Assembly (NCBI GenBank): GCA_009691725.1
Contig: SIAP01000001.1
Location: forward strand, 96,128 to 160,127
Direction: 5' to 3'
Source of the DNA: Phycisphaerales bacterium
GTDB lineage: Bacteria; Planctomycetota; Phycisphaerae; Phycisphaerales; SM1A02
Length of the DNA: 64,000 nt
Shown: positions 41,963-50,889 of the stretch, in pieces
How positions within the stretch are numbered: the stretch's first letter is position 1
Layout of the letters: each line of letters starts with the position of its first letter
Position numbers and translations under genes: made by a program
Notes under the pieces: generated by a model
Told to the model about the DNA's origin: nothing
Databases searched by the model: none
The model's input: the letters and a program-made list of their open reading frames with translations, nothing else

Positions 41963-44740
41963 ATGGCAAAGAAATCGAAAACGACTCCCACAACGGCACC
42001 AGTTTCGAAGTCCAAGAAACGACCTTCGACGAAGCCCCGTGCGGCTGCCAAGGATCGTGCAGCGTCTGGAAACGAAGTCGATGGCTCCTACCAACTAGTG
42101 ATTGTTGAGAGTCCTGCCAAAGCCAAGACGATCGAGAAATACCTGGGTAGCGGCTTCGTGGTGCGGGCGAGTGTTGGACATATTCGAGACCTTCCCCCTC
42201 GAGCTCCCAAGGGTGTGAAGCAACCAGTTCCGGGAGTTGATCTTGACACATTTGAACCCACCTATGTCGTGGATGATCGCAAACTCAAGACGGTCAGCGA
42301 ACTGAAACGACTGGCGAAATCAGCAAGCCAGATTTGGTTCGCCACCGATCTTGACCGAGAGGGAGAAGCGATCGCCTGGCATCTCACGGTCCTCCTTGGA
42401 GTTGCACCCGAGAAGGCCAATCGCGTCGTCTTTGACTCGGTCACGAAGTCGGATGTTTCCGACGCATTCGCACATCCCAGACCGATCAACATGGATCGGG
42501 TCGACGCACAGCAAGCGCGGCGGATTCTCGATCGAGTCGTGGGCTACCTCGTGTCTCCTGTGCTCTGGAAGAAGGTTGCCGGAGGGCTCAGTGCTGGACG
42601 AGTCCAGAGTCCAGCGACGAGGCTGATCGTGAATCGCGAACGGGAGATTGCAGCATTCACGCCTGACGAATCCTGGTCGATGAGTGCCGAGATGGCACTC
42701 GATCCAGAGAGTGCGAAACGACTCGAAACTGCGTGGATCTCGTTCTGCGCCCAGAAGGACGAGCGCGGTCGAGGACCGCTCGTGAGGGAACGAATGTCGT
42801 GGCTCGCCGATCACAAGGGTCTCGAGTGCGAACTCGTGGAAGTTGCGGGCGTACCTGTGAAGATTGAAGCGAACAAGGACGCAGCAGACGACCTCACGCT
42901 TGGGGTGCTTGTTGCTGCACAAGCTGCAGGAATCCTCGATCCGCACGTGCAGCGGGTCACCGACCCAGAGGCGCGAGGTCGAGGAAAGAACAAGGCCACC
43001 ATTGTCGGTCGGATCGATCCTGCAGCGCGATATGCCGTCGCATCGATCGACACAACGCGCACAAGATCCAAGCCATATCCCCCGTTTATCACGAGCACGT
43101 TGCAACAGGCAGCATCTGGAAAACTGAGCTTCGCTGCAGACCGCACCATGCGAGTTGCGCAACAGTTGTATGAAGGAATCGACATCCCAGGCGAAGGTCG
43201 CGTCGGTCTCATTTCGTACATGCGAACGGATAGCACGCACCTCTCCGACGAAGCCCTCTCACGAGCGCGAGCCTTCATCGGCTCGCACTACGGACAGAAC
43301 TATCTGCCGCCCGCAGCGCGCATCTATTCGAAGACTGCCATCGGCGCACAGGAGGCGCATGAAGCGATTCGACCAACTGATCCAGCGCGTACCCCCGAGT
43401 CGCTCTCTGGTTCTCTCACGGAAGAGCAGCAGAAGCTCTACTCGTTGATCTGGCGCTCATTCATTGCCTGTCAAATGGTTGATGCGCAATGGGATTCCAC
43501 TGCGATCCGACTTGTGCGCAGCGACAAGCCAACCGGCGCCACATTCAAGGCCAATGGTCGAGTGCTTGTCTTTGATGGTTGCTATCGAGCTTCTGGGATC
43601 CCCACATCCGACAGCGAACAAACGCTGCCTCGGGTCGCAGTGGGAGACCTCTCCGCGCCCTTCTCAATCGAACCGCAGCAGAAGTTTTCGAGTCCCCCGC
43701 CGCGATTCAGTGAAGCCACGCTTGTCAAGGCACTTGAGGATGCTGGAATCGGTCGCCCATCGACCTATGCCAGCATCATCCGCACGATTCAGGATCGCGA
43801 GTATGTCGAGCAGGTCGAGCGGCGCTTTCACGCCACGGACCTTGGCATGGCCGTGAACGATTTTCTCGTCGAGGCGTTCCGAGAGAACTTCATCGAGATC
43901 GACTACACGCGGCGAATCGAGGAAGAGTTGGATGAAATCGCTCAAGGGAAAGAGCATTACAAGGACATGCTGCGCGGCTTCGTGAAGGAGCTCAATCCGG
44001 GTCTCGCGAGAGGTTCGAAGATGGAGCATGTCAAGGCAACAACCGTCTCAGCGCCATACGCCTGCCCGACATGCGGCTGGCGAACTGAGTATCGGCTTGG
44101 CAGGCACGGACGCTTTCTTTCCTGTGGCAGTTACCCCGATTGCAAGTACGCAAACCCAGTGAACCGAGAGGGCAAGCCGCTGCTGCCGACCCATCTCGAC
44201 CTCGTCTCTCCAAACGGCGTCGCGATGGTGCAGCGACATGGTCGTTTCGGCGAGTTTCTGGTGGAAGATCTCCCACGACCAGAGAAACCAAAGAAGTCGA
44301 AATCGAAGAAGAAGCCCGATGCGGATGCGGTGGCTGCGCAGCGCGCGTCTGGTCCGCTCATCTTGAATATCGATCGCAAGGGTGGGGTCAAGTTCCCCTC
44401 TCCGCCAGCGTTGCTAACCGATCTGCCATGCACCAAGTGCGCATCGCCGCTCAATCTGCGTGATGGGAAACGCGGCGCATGGCTGGGATGCAGTCGATTT
44501 CCAAAGTGCCGCGGGCGCGAGAGCTTTGCGAAACTTCCAGAGGCTCAGCAAGAGAAACTGCAGCGCGCGCTCGATGCACACATGCGGGGTTTCGTACCGA
44601 TTGTGATGCGCCGTGAAAATGGCGATGTCGTCCCAGAGGGAACGCCAGTTGAACTCTTGATCAAGACCAGCGGCATTCAAACACTCGCACTCCATCCCGA
44701 GTACCTGCGAGAGAGTGCGGAACAAGCCAAGAGTGCGTGA
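41963..44740 (+). CDS. topA: DNA topoisomerase I
   Basis: 925 residues. A Lys/Ser/Thr-rich N-terminal extension of about 40 residues precedes the TOPRIM domain (VIVESPAKAKTIEKYLG, ATDLDREGEAIAWH). The active-site Tyr is in GLISYMRTDSTHLS and the strand-passage domain contains EAIRPTDPARTP. The C-terminal part has two topoisomerase zinc fingers (CPTCGWRTEY with CGSYPDC, and CTKCASPL with CSRFPKC) separated by a Lys-rich PKKSKSKKK. It relaxes negative supercoils behind RNA polymerase. Confidence 0.96.
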   Translation: MAKKSKTTPTTAPVSKSKKRPSTKPRAAAKDRAASGNEVDGSYQLVIVESPAKAKTIEKYLGSGFVVRASVGHIRDLPPRAPKGVKQPVPGVDLDTFEPTYVVDDRKLKTVSELKRLAKSASQIWFATDLDREGEAIAWHLTVLLGVAPEKANRVVFDSVTKSDVSDAFAHPRPINMDRVDAQQARRILDRVVGYLVSPVLWKKVAGGLSAGRVQSPATRLIVNREREIAAFTPDESWSMSAEMALDPESAKRLETAWISFCAQKDERGRGPLVRERMSWLADHKGLECELVEVAGVPVKIEANKDAADDLTLGVLVAAQAAGILDPHVQRVTDPEARGRGKNKATIVGRIDPAARYAVASIDTTRTRSKPYPPFITSTLQQAASGKLSFAADRTMRVAQQLYEGIDIPGEGRVGLISYMRTDSTHLSDEALSRARAFIGSHYGQNYLPPAARIYSKTAIGAQEAHEAIRPTDPARTPESLSGSLTEEQQKLYSLIWRSFIACQMVDAQWDSTAIRLVRSDKPTGATFKANGRVLVFDGCYRASGIPTSDSEQTLPRVAVGDLSAPFSIEPQQKFSSPPPRFSEATLVKALEDAGIGRPSTYASIIRTIQDREYVEQVERRFHATDLGMAVNDFLVEAFRENFIEIDYTRRIEEELDEIAQGKEHYKDMLRGFVKELNPGLARGSKMEHVKATTVSAPYACPTCGWRTEYRLGRHGRFLSCGSYPDCKYANPVNREGKPLLPTHLDLVSPNGVAMVQRHGRFGEFLVEDLPRPEKPKKSKSKKKPDADAVAAQRASGPLILNIDRKGGVKFPSPPALLTDLPCTKCASPLNLRDGKRGAWLGCSRFPKCRGRESFAKLPEAQQEKLQRALDAHMRGFVPIVMRRENGDVVPEGTPVELLIKTSGIQTLALHPEYLRESAEQAKSA

Positions 44741-44752
44741 ATCATCGACTGC

Positions 44753-46102
44753 TCAACGATCGGTCGGCGATCGCAGTGCACTCGACCCTCTCCCCGCCTT
44801 CGAGTCGTAGAACAGGGAGAGAGCAGCGAGACAGCCAAGTGCTGCCCACATCGGAATACCAAAGAGTCTCGAATAGTTCATCGATCCCTCCACCGTTGCC
44901 CAGCCGGCCACTTTCCCAGCGATGAAACTCCCCACAATGATCCCGACGCCGATGATGACGAGGTTGTAGAGGCTTTGCGCACTGGCGCGGACATCATCGC
45001 TTGTTTCCTCATCGACAATCATGAAGCTCACGAAGATGAAGCATCCGAAGCACACACCATGCAGAGCGATCGCTGGGATGAGCACGGCGAGTTCGGAAAC
45101 GCCAATCGCTGCTGCAATTGGCGCGGATTGAGCGAAGAGCAACATTCGCAGCGCATAGGCGGCAATCCCGATAGCCAGCAAAGATTTGCGCGACCAGCGC
45201 ACCGCAGCGATTGGGATCAACCCCAGCACAACGATCTCGCTCATCTGCCCAATCGTCATGAGTCCGCCGCCACCCACGCCAAAGATTCCATTCACACATT
45301 TCGTGAAGGCGTCCTCGCCGGCATTGGCCTGATATGCGCCGAGAAACCCAGCTGCATGGACAAAGTAAAACTGATGAATGCACGAGATTGGCACAGCAAG
45401 CAAGAAGAGCATCAGGAGTGGCTGACACCGGATTTCTGAGATCGCCTCAAACGTGGCATTTTTCTTGGCACCGCGCGTTGGAGGTGTCGCTGGGAGAAAA
45501 AAGCAATAGATCCCCATGACGATTCCCAAGACGCCAGAGAGGCGAAATGCGTCAGCCATTCCACTGTATTGCGCCTCGGCGATTTGATCGGCACTACCGA
45601 TTGCTGGGGTGTGACTGTGCAACAGCCATTGGCCCATCGCCAACCCCACTGCGATCCACCCCACCGTTCCCCAGATGCGAACCTTTGCGAAGTCCTTGTC
45701 TCGGTCGATATGGTGAAGGCAGATGGAGTTGGTCAGAGACAGCGTCGGTGAATAGACCAGGCTGTAGACGAAGCTGAACGCCAAGAATGCTCCGAGCGAC
45801 TCGATCGAAGCCAATTGAAAAACGAGCACGCCACCAAGAATGTGGCTGATTCCAAGGAATTTCTCGGTGTTGAAATGCCGATCTGCGATCTGACCTGCAA
45901 TGAACGGCGCGATGACCGCACCAACGGCACCGATCGCGAAGGCGTACCCAATCTCGTCTCCTGAAAACTTGCGCACGTTCGCCAAGTAGGGCCAGAGCAA
46001 TGGAAGCCACGCCCCCCAGATCGCATACTGCAGGAGCATCATCATCGAGAGTCGAGTCCGAACCCATGCTTCAATCGGCGACGGAGGGTTGCGAGTTGTC
46101 AT
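44753..46102 (-). CDS. NupG-like MFS transporter, probable nucleoside:proton symporter
   Basis: 449 residues with twelve predicted helices. The start RLSMMMLLQYAIWGAWLPLLWPYL, YAFAIGAVGAVIAPFIAGQIADRHF and FAKVRIWGTVGWI are the typical pattern of the nucleoside:H+ symporter branch of the MFS. Nucleoside uptake is the family function; the actual substrate here is unproven. It converges with topA and is divergent from ispG, with its own -10-like element 7 nt from the ATG. Confidence 0.85.
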   Translation of the reverse strand: MTTRNPPSPIEAWVRTRLSMMMLLQYAIWGAWLPLLWPYLANVRKFSGDEIGYAFAIGAVGAVIAPFIAGQIADRHFNTEKFLGISHILGGVLVFQLASIESLGAFLAFSFVYSLVYSPTLSLTNSICLHHIDRDKDFAKVRIWGTVGWIAVGLAMGQWLLHSHTPAIGSADQIAEAQYSGMADAFRLSGVLGIVMGIYCFFLPATPPTRGAKKNATFEAISEIRCQPLLMLFLLAVPISCIHQFYFVHAAGFLGAYQANAGEDAFTKCVNGIFGVGGGGLMTIGQMSEIVVLGLIPIAAVRWSRKSLLAIGIAAYALRMLLFAQSAPIAAAIGVSELAVLIPAIALHGVCFGCFIFVSFMIVDEETSDDVRASAQSLYNLVIIGVGIIVGSFIAGKVAGWATVEGSMNYSRLFGIPMWAALGCLAALSLFYDSKAGRGSSALRSPTDR

Positions 46103-46109
46103 GCGAGAA

Positions 46110-46115
46110 AGCGTA
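46110..46115 (-). promoter_or_regulatory. Candidate -10 element for the NupG-like gene
   Basis: TACGCT on the minus strand ends 7 nt before the ATG at 46102. The divergent ispG element lies 33 nt away. Confidence 0.4.
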
Positions 46116-46148
46116 TCGATTCATCGCAGCGGTCGTGCGGTTGCGCCC

Positions 46149-46154
46149 TACAAT
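46149..46154 (+). promoter_or_regulatory. Candidate -10 element for ispG
   Basis: TACAAT, 5 of 6 consensus bases, ends exactly 6 nt before the ATG at 46161. It supports that start over the longer track ORF. Confidence 0.48.
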
Positions 46155-46160
46155 GGCTCG

Positions 46161-47414
46161 ATGCAACCTCGAAGAAAGACGCGACAGATTCTCGTCGGTG
46201 ATGACCGAACGGGTCGCGTCGCCATTGGCGGTGGCGCTCCGATCGTCGTTCAGACGATGTGCGCTGGATACACATGGGACATCGACGCGTGCGTCGCGGA
46301 GATTCAGCGCTACAAGAAGGCTGGCGCGGAACTTGTCCGAGTGGCAGTACCAGAACGAAAAGACACCGAGGCGCTCAAGTCGATCATTCCGCAGGTCGAC
46401 ATCCCGATCGTTGCCGATGTGCACTTTCACTATCAGCGCGCCCTCGAAGCGATCGAGTCCGGGGTTCACAAGATCCGACTCAATCCTGGCAATATCAATG
46501 ATCGTGATCAGGTGAACTCGGTGATTGATGCGTGCAAGGAGCGAGGGATCCCCATCCGCGTCGGTGTCAATGAAGGCTCAATCATCGAGCGCAAGGACAA
46601 ACAGCGAAGAATGGAAGAACTCGGCAAGTATTTCGCCGATCATCGATCTGGCCACCTGATTGCCTTGATGATCACGAAACTCGAGGAGTACTTGGACATC
46701 TTCGCCGCTCGGGACTTCCACCAAGTTGTCTTGAGCGCCAAGAGTATGGATGCCGCACTGGTCATCGACATCTACACAGAAATCGCAAACCGATTCGACT
46801 ACCCGCTGCATCTGGGTGTGACCCACGCGGGAACAAAAGATTCTGGAGCGATCCGCAGTGTGGTTGCGTTGGGTTCTCTCATCGCCAATGGCATTGGTGA
46901 CACCGTTCGCATTTCTTACGCCAGCGATCACATCGACGAGGTCAAGGATGCGTTTGAAATGCTCTATTGCTTGGGGAAACGCGAACGAAAGGGAGTTGAG
47001 TTGATCGCTTGCCCAACATGCGGACGCATCCAAGTCGATCTCTTCACACTGGTAAAAGAAGTGGAGAAGACACTCATGCCAGAGTTGGATCTGCCGATCA
47101 AAGTCGCGGTGATGGGCTGCATCGTCAATGGTCCAGGTGAGGCGGAGGGGGCGGATGTGGCGGTCTTTGCGGGTGATCGTCGAGGGATCATCTACGTGCA
47201 GGGAGAGCGCGTTGCAAATGTTCCAGAGGAGGAGATTCTTCAGCGGCTTCTGCTGGAGTGCAAGACCTTCGAGGCGCGTGTTCGCGCTGGCGATGCCAAA
47301 CTCGGCGAGAAAAAGGTCTCCATTCTGCCGCCAGACCCCATCGGTGAGCTCGGCAGTGGACATGCCAAGATCGCGGCGGGGTTCGTGGAGCAGGTCACGG
47401 TCGGACGAACCTGA
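46161..47414 (+). CDS. ispG: 4-hydroxy-3-methylbut-2-enyl-diphosphate synthase
   Basis: 417 residues from the ATG at 46161. The TIM-barrel part has VVQTMC, LVRVAVPERKDTEAL, IPIVADVHFHY, KIRLNPGNI and IPIRVGVNEGSI. The C-terminal Fe-S domain has CPTCGRIQVDLF and MGCIVNGPGEAEGADV, giving the three cysteine ligands and Glu of the [4Fe-4S] cluster. It converts MEcPP to HMBPP, the penultimate step of the MEP isoprenoid pathway. dxs lies 5 kb downstream on the same strand. Confidence 0.95.
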   Translation: MQPRRKTRQILVGDDRTGRVAIGGGAPIVVQTMCAGYTWDIDACVAEIQRYKKAGAELVRVAVPERKDTEALKSIIPQVDIPIVADVHFHYQRALEAIESGVHKIRLNPGNINDRDQVNSVIDACKERGIPIRVGVNEGSIIERKDKQRRMEELGKYFADHRSGHLIALMITKLEEYLDIFAARDFHQVVLSAKSMDAALVIDIYTEIANRFDYPLHLGVTHAGTKDSGAIRSVVALGSLIANGIGDTVRISYASDHIDEVKDAFEMLYCLGKRERKGVELIACPTCGRIQVDLFTLVKEVEKTLMPELDLPIKVAVMGCIVNGPGEAEGADVAVFAGDRRGIIYVQGERVANVPEEEILQRLLLECKTFEARVRAGDAKLGEKKVSILPPDPIGELGSGHAKIAAGFVEQVTVGRT

Positions 47415-47432
47415 TTGAACGAGGAAATGCAC

Positions 47433-48506
47433 ATGAATCAACGACGCCAATTCGCTTTCACCATCGTCGAACTTCTCGTGGTGGTGGCAGTCATCGGGAT
47501 CCTCTTGGCGCTCCTCAGTTCTGGTCTGAGCAGCGCGATCGCCAGCGGCAAGAAGACGAAGGAGATGAACAGGCTCAAGCAGGTACTCGTCGCATGGACG
47601 CTCTATTCGGGGCAGTATGAAGACAAGCTCATGCCGGGGTTTATCGATTCCGCTGTGCAACAAGGTCCACAGGGAAGTGCTGCGTGGCAGGTGCGATATC
47701 ACAACAAGGCTGGAAGCGACCTCGCTCCAGAACTCTGCCAGACCTATCCCTGGCGGCTCGCGCCATACCTCGACTACTCCTACGAAACTTTTCTCGGGTA
47801 CCGCGACAGCATCGAAGACAATGTGGACTTCTCGAAGTATGTCGATCCCGAAGTTCCTGTCACGCTGCCTGCGAGTCTGAGTGGTGCGACTGCTTTGGAC
47901 GGTGCTGGAATCGCGATTCAGCCAGCGTTTGGATACAACGCCTATTACCTCGGCGGATGGTGGACAAGCGTTGCGGGAAAGCCAACGGTGACATTTGGAA
48001 CAGGCGGTTACACCGAGGTTGGAACCACGGGAGTGGCGCGTGGTCGTTTGGTTGCCAAGACGCTGGGGAACATTTCTAAACCCTCTGAACTCGTTGTGTT
48101 CACATCAAGCACATTTTTGAATCAAAGTTCGGAGCCCTATTCCAAATTCAACGACTGGACTCCCGGCGCTGCGTGGGCAGTCCCACCCAGACTTGGACCC
48201 GACGCGATCTGGGGCTTCGGTGGAGTCACGTTGCAAGGGGTCGATCTCGTTTCTGCGACGATCGTTGATGACATCCTCGCCGCGTTTTCACCACACGCAT
48301 CCCTTGCACCCCTGACGGCACCGATGGGTGAGGTCGGAAAATTGATGGTGTTCAAGGATCAATCGATCCCCATTTCACGCTACGGAAAGACACTCCCCGT
48401 TGGTCTCGCTGATGGTGGCGTGAGGTCATCGAGTGCGGATGAATTGAACGACATCCGCGTGTGGGTGCCCTGCGCGAACACGCGTGCGTTTACGCACACC
48501 CCTTGA
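47433..48506 (+). CDS. Prepilin-type pseudopilin-like protein
   Basis: 357 residues from the ATG at 47433, 7 nt after GAGGA; an upstream TTG abuts the ispG stop. The class III leader QRRQFAFTIVELLVVVAVIGILLALL has Phe/Thr in the usual FTxxE context but Ala before Phe instead of Gly, so the cleavage site is atypical. A large beta-rich domain follows, ending with LADGGVRSSS, which resembles the C-terminal DG motif of planctomycete DUF1559-type proteins. It could be a substrate of the prepilin peptidase at the left edge. Its function is unassigned. Confidence 0.85.
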   Translation: MNQRRQFAFTIVELLVVVAVIGILLALLSSGLSSAIASGKKTKEMNRLKQVLVAWTLYSGQYEDKLMPGFIDSAVQQGPQGSAAWQVRYHNKAGSDLAPELCQTYPWRLAPYLDYSYETFLGYRDSIEDNVDFSKYVDPEVPVTLPASLSGATALDGAGIAIQPAFGYNAYYLGGWWTSVAGKPTVTFGTGGYTEVGTTGVARGRLVAKTLGNISKPSELVVFTSSTFLNQSSEPYSKFNDWTPGAAWAVPPRLGPDAIWGFGGVTLQGVDLVSATIVDDILAAFSPHASLAPLTAPMGEVGKLMVFKDQSIPISRYGKTLPVGLADGGVRSSSADELNDIRVWVPCANTRAFTHTP

Positions 48507-48517
48507 ATCGTCCCAAC

Positions 48518-50155
48518 TCACCGATCTGACGAGGTCGTCGCGTCCGCTTGGAGCATGACGCTCGCGATGGTCACATCGTCTGCGTACTTCAACTGCTTCG
48601 CGTACCCCTTCAACAACTCAGAGAGCCGCGTGACATCCTCGCCGCAACTGGTGCTCCCCACGAGTGCCTGTGCAATCAACTCGGTTCCTAACATCGTGCC
48701 CTCTTCGTTGCGCTGCTCTGCGAGACCATCGCTGAAGAGCAAGACTCGATCACCACGATCAAGCGAGATCGGCGTGGGTTCGTAGAGGAAGTCCTCCAAC
48801 ACGCCGATTGGGACGCCGCCGTCCACCTCAAGTTTCTTCGCCTTCCCCTGATGGTCGACCACTAGGTAGTAGCCATGCCCTGCGTCGAAGAGTTGGACCT
48901 TGCGCGCGACAGCGTCGACCTCCACCATCGCGAAGGTGGCGAACTGTCCGGCGGTGGCTCGAGAGACGACAAAATTTGAAAGATCGTAGAGCGCCTTCTC
49001 TGCGCCGATCCCGGCGGAGAGTTGGGCTTCGAGGTGTGCAGTGATTGCTGCCATCAAGAGCCCTGGACCAAGCCCTTTCCCGCTGACATCGCCGAGGAAC
49101 ACCGTCACTCCCGTCTGAGTCTTTGACTGATGCACTCCGAAAATATCGCCTGCGACAACCTGTCCAGGGATCGAACACATCGACCACATCACCTCGCCGC
49201 GCGATCCACTCGATGCTCCCATCATGCGTTCCTGAACCTGGCGTGCGACCGCCAGCTCTTCGAGGAGTTCGCGCTGTCGAGATTCCAGTTCGACGCTCTG
49301 CAGTCGCATGAACGCTAATCCAGTCCATCGGCCAAGTGCTTGACTGAACGACGCGACATCATCGAAGTTCACATTCGCCTCAAAGTTGTCGAGGTACAGA
49401 AATGCGTCGACATGAGCGTCAATCGTGATTGGGATGCAGAGGGCACCAGTGACTCCAGTGCCGATGATGCTCTGCGCCGCTCCAAAGGATTCGTCTTCAC
49501 TCAACCGAACTGGTTTCCCTTGCATGGCCGCACGCACGAGCGTGCGACTGACGGGACGCTTTTGAACGCATCCCTCTGGCCAAGCACCGATGACTTCGAG
49601 TCGACCATCATTTCCCATCACACGGACGATGAGTGCACGTTCGCACTTCGTTCCCTCGACGCATGCCGTGGTCACTGCAGTGGAGACTTCCGCCTCACTC
49701 GACGCTGCGTAGATGGAGATCGAAGACTGAATGAGGAGGTCGAGCTGTCGTTGCGCAGCACTTTCGTGCAGCGGCGGAGCAACCATCACGATCGTGCCAC
49801 CTGCTCCAGAATCAGTCGTGTTGATCACCGTCGCCGCCGCAGTTGCGCCAAGATCAAAGCGCAACGCCCACGGTTGCAACCCAATTCGATCACCCCCACG
49901 TAACGGCATTGGTTGTCGGGGTTCCAACGCGACCCCATTCAAGAGCGTTCCATGGCGACTCCCAAGGTCCGTGACAGTCCATCTGCCATTCTGAAAATGG
50001 AATGATGCGTGCTGCCGAGAAATGGATGGATGATCGAGCCGAATGCTCGCACCGGCCGATCGGCCAACAATGCACACTTTCCCATCCGCCTGCAATTGCA
50101 TCGGTTGCGCAGGGCAGGCACCAAGCGGGACGATCGTGCAGGCCTCGCTGGACAT
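48518..50155 (-). CDS. FHA-GAF-SpoIIE serine phosphatase
   Basis: 545 residues. An N-terminal FHA domain (about 15-105; VGRS, SISRQHASF, LGSRHGTLLNG) binds phosphothreonine. A GAF-like sensor region (about 135-295) and a short coiled linker (ELLEELAVARQVQERMM) follow. The PP2C/SpoIIE domain has the metal ligands in VAGDIFG, LGDVSGKG, FDAGHG and LFSDGLAEQ, and the terminal Asp in YADDVT. It is a stress- or signal-response phosphatase of the RsbU type. It lies 5 nt downstream of the ExbB/MotA-like gene; no anti-sigma system is nearby. Confidence 0.92.
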   Translation of the reverse strand: MSSEACTIVPLGACPAQPMQLQADGKVCIVGRSAGASIRLDHPSISRQHASFHFQNGRWTVTDLGSRHGTLLNGVALEPRQPMPLRGGDRIGLQPWALRFDLGATAAATVINTTDSGAGGTIVMVAPPLHESAAQRQLDLLIQSSISIYAASSEAEVSTAVTTACVEGTKCERALIVRVMGNDGRLEVIGAWPEGCVQKRPVSRTLVRAAMQGKPVRLSEDESFGAAQSIIGTGVTGALCIPITIDAHVDAFLYLDNFEANVNFDDVASFSQALGRWTGLAFMRLQSVELESRQRELLEELAVARQVQERMMGASSGSRGEVMWSMCSIPGQVVAGDIFGVHQSKTQTGVTVFLGDVSGKGLGPGLLMAAITAHLEAQLSAGIGAEKALYDLSNFVVSRATAGQFATFAMVEVDAVARKVQLFDAGHGYYLVVDHQGKAKKLEVDGGVPIGVLEDFLYEPTPISLDRGDRVLLFSDGLAEQRNEEGTMLGTELIAQALVGSTSCGEDVTRLSELLKGYAKQLKYADDVTIASVMLQADATTSSDR

Positions 50156-50160
50156 GTCCG

Positions 50161-50835
50161 CTACTGCCTCGCGTTCGTCCGACCAGTTGCTCCGGTGCGC
50201 AGCGACGAGTCTGGATCTCCGCCGTGTCGCTCGACACCCAGTTTCGCGCTCGCCACCAGTCCCTCCATGACTCCGATTGCCTTGTCGGAGTGCGACCGGA
50301 AATACATGTATGGGAAGAGCGAAACAAGTGCGACAACCAATCCGCTGGCGGTGGCGACGAGTGCCTCTGCGATTCCCGACGAAACAAGGCGTGGATCGCT
50401 CAATGTGTCCTTTCCGCCGAGCAACTCGAAACTTCGAATGATGCCCGACACGGTGCCGAGAATACCGAGCATGGGCGCAGCTGTCACGATGGTTGACTGA
50501 ATGTTGAGGAAGCGTTCGAGTCTGGGGCGCTGTCGTTCAACAGAAGCAATTGCGATCGCATCGGAGGGACCGTCACAGGCCAGGTCGTTCGCAACTGCAC
50601 CGTATGGGCTGTTGTCATCCGCCGCGAGCGCAGTCACCGTTTCCGCATCGTTCATGCGTAGCGCGTTGACCATCGCGCGGAGTCGCACGCGCGATCCGCG
50701 CGACGCCATCTTGTGCCAGAACCACACACGTTCGACCGTGAGTGTCACTGACACCAAACTCAGCGCCAACAGCGGCCACATGACTGGTCCGCCTCGTTCC
50801 ATCAGAAGTAACAAACTGTTCCAGAGGAATTGCAT
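50161..50835 (-). CDS. ExbB/TolQ/MotA-family proton-channel protein
   Basis: 224 residues with three membrane helices: WPLLALSLVSVTLTVERVW, AAPMLGILGTVSGIIRSF and a third around ALVATASGLVVALVSLFPY. The GTVxGxxxxF signature is clear. Family members form the ion-conducting stator ring with ExbD/TolR/MotB-type partners, but none is adjacent. It is co-transcribed with the FHA-SpoIIE gene. It may energise import or motion; the partner must lie elsewhere. Confidence 0.9.
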   Translation of the reverse strand: MQFLWNSLLLLMERGGPVMWPLLALSLVSVTLTVERVWFWHKMASRGSRVRLRAMVNALRMNDAETVTALAADDNSPYGAVANDLACDGPSDAIAIASVERQRPRLERFLNIQSTIVTAAPMLGILGTVSGIIRSFELLGGKDTLSDPRLVSSGIAEALVATASGLVVALVSLFPYMYFRSHSDKAIGVMEGLVASAKLGVERHGGDPDSSLRTGATGRTNARQ

Positions 50836-50843
50836 CGATGGCG

Positions 50844-50849
50844 ATCATA
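50844..50849 (-). promoter_or_regulatory. Candidate -10 element for the ExbB/SpoIIE operon
   Basis: TATGAT on the minus strand, 5 of 6 consensus bases, ends 8 nt before the ATG at 50835. Confidence 0.42.
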
Positions 50850-50875
50850 GTGGGTGAACTGATGCGGTGAACGAC

Positions 50876-50881
50876 TACACT
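50876..50881 (+). promoter_or_regulatory. Candidate -10 element for the polyprenyl synthase gene
   Basis: TACACT ends 8 nt before the ATG at 50890, divergent from the ExbB promoter about 30 nt away. Confidence 0.4.
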
Positions 50882-50889
50882 CGGTTGGC

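Noticed and set aside
42320-43240. 306-residue minus-strand ORF
   Set aside because: Antisense to topA.
46578-47702. 374-residue minus-strand ORF
   Set aside because: Antisense to ispG and the pseudopilin gene; both of those have strong family motifs.
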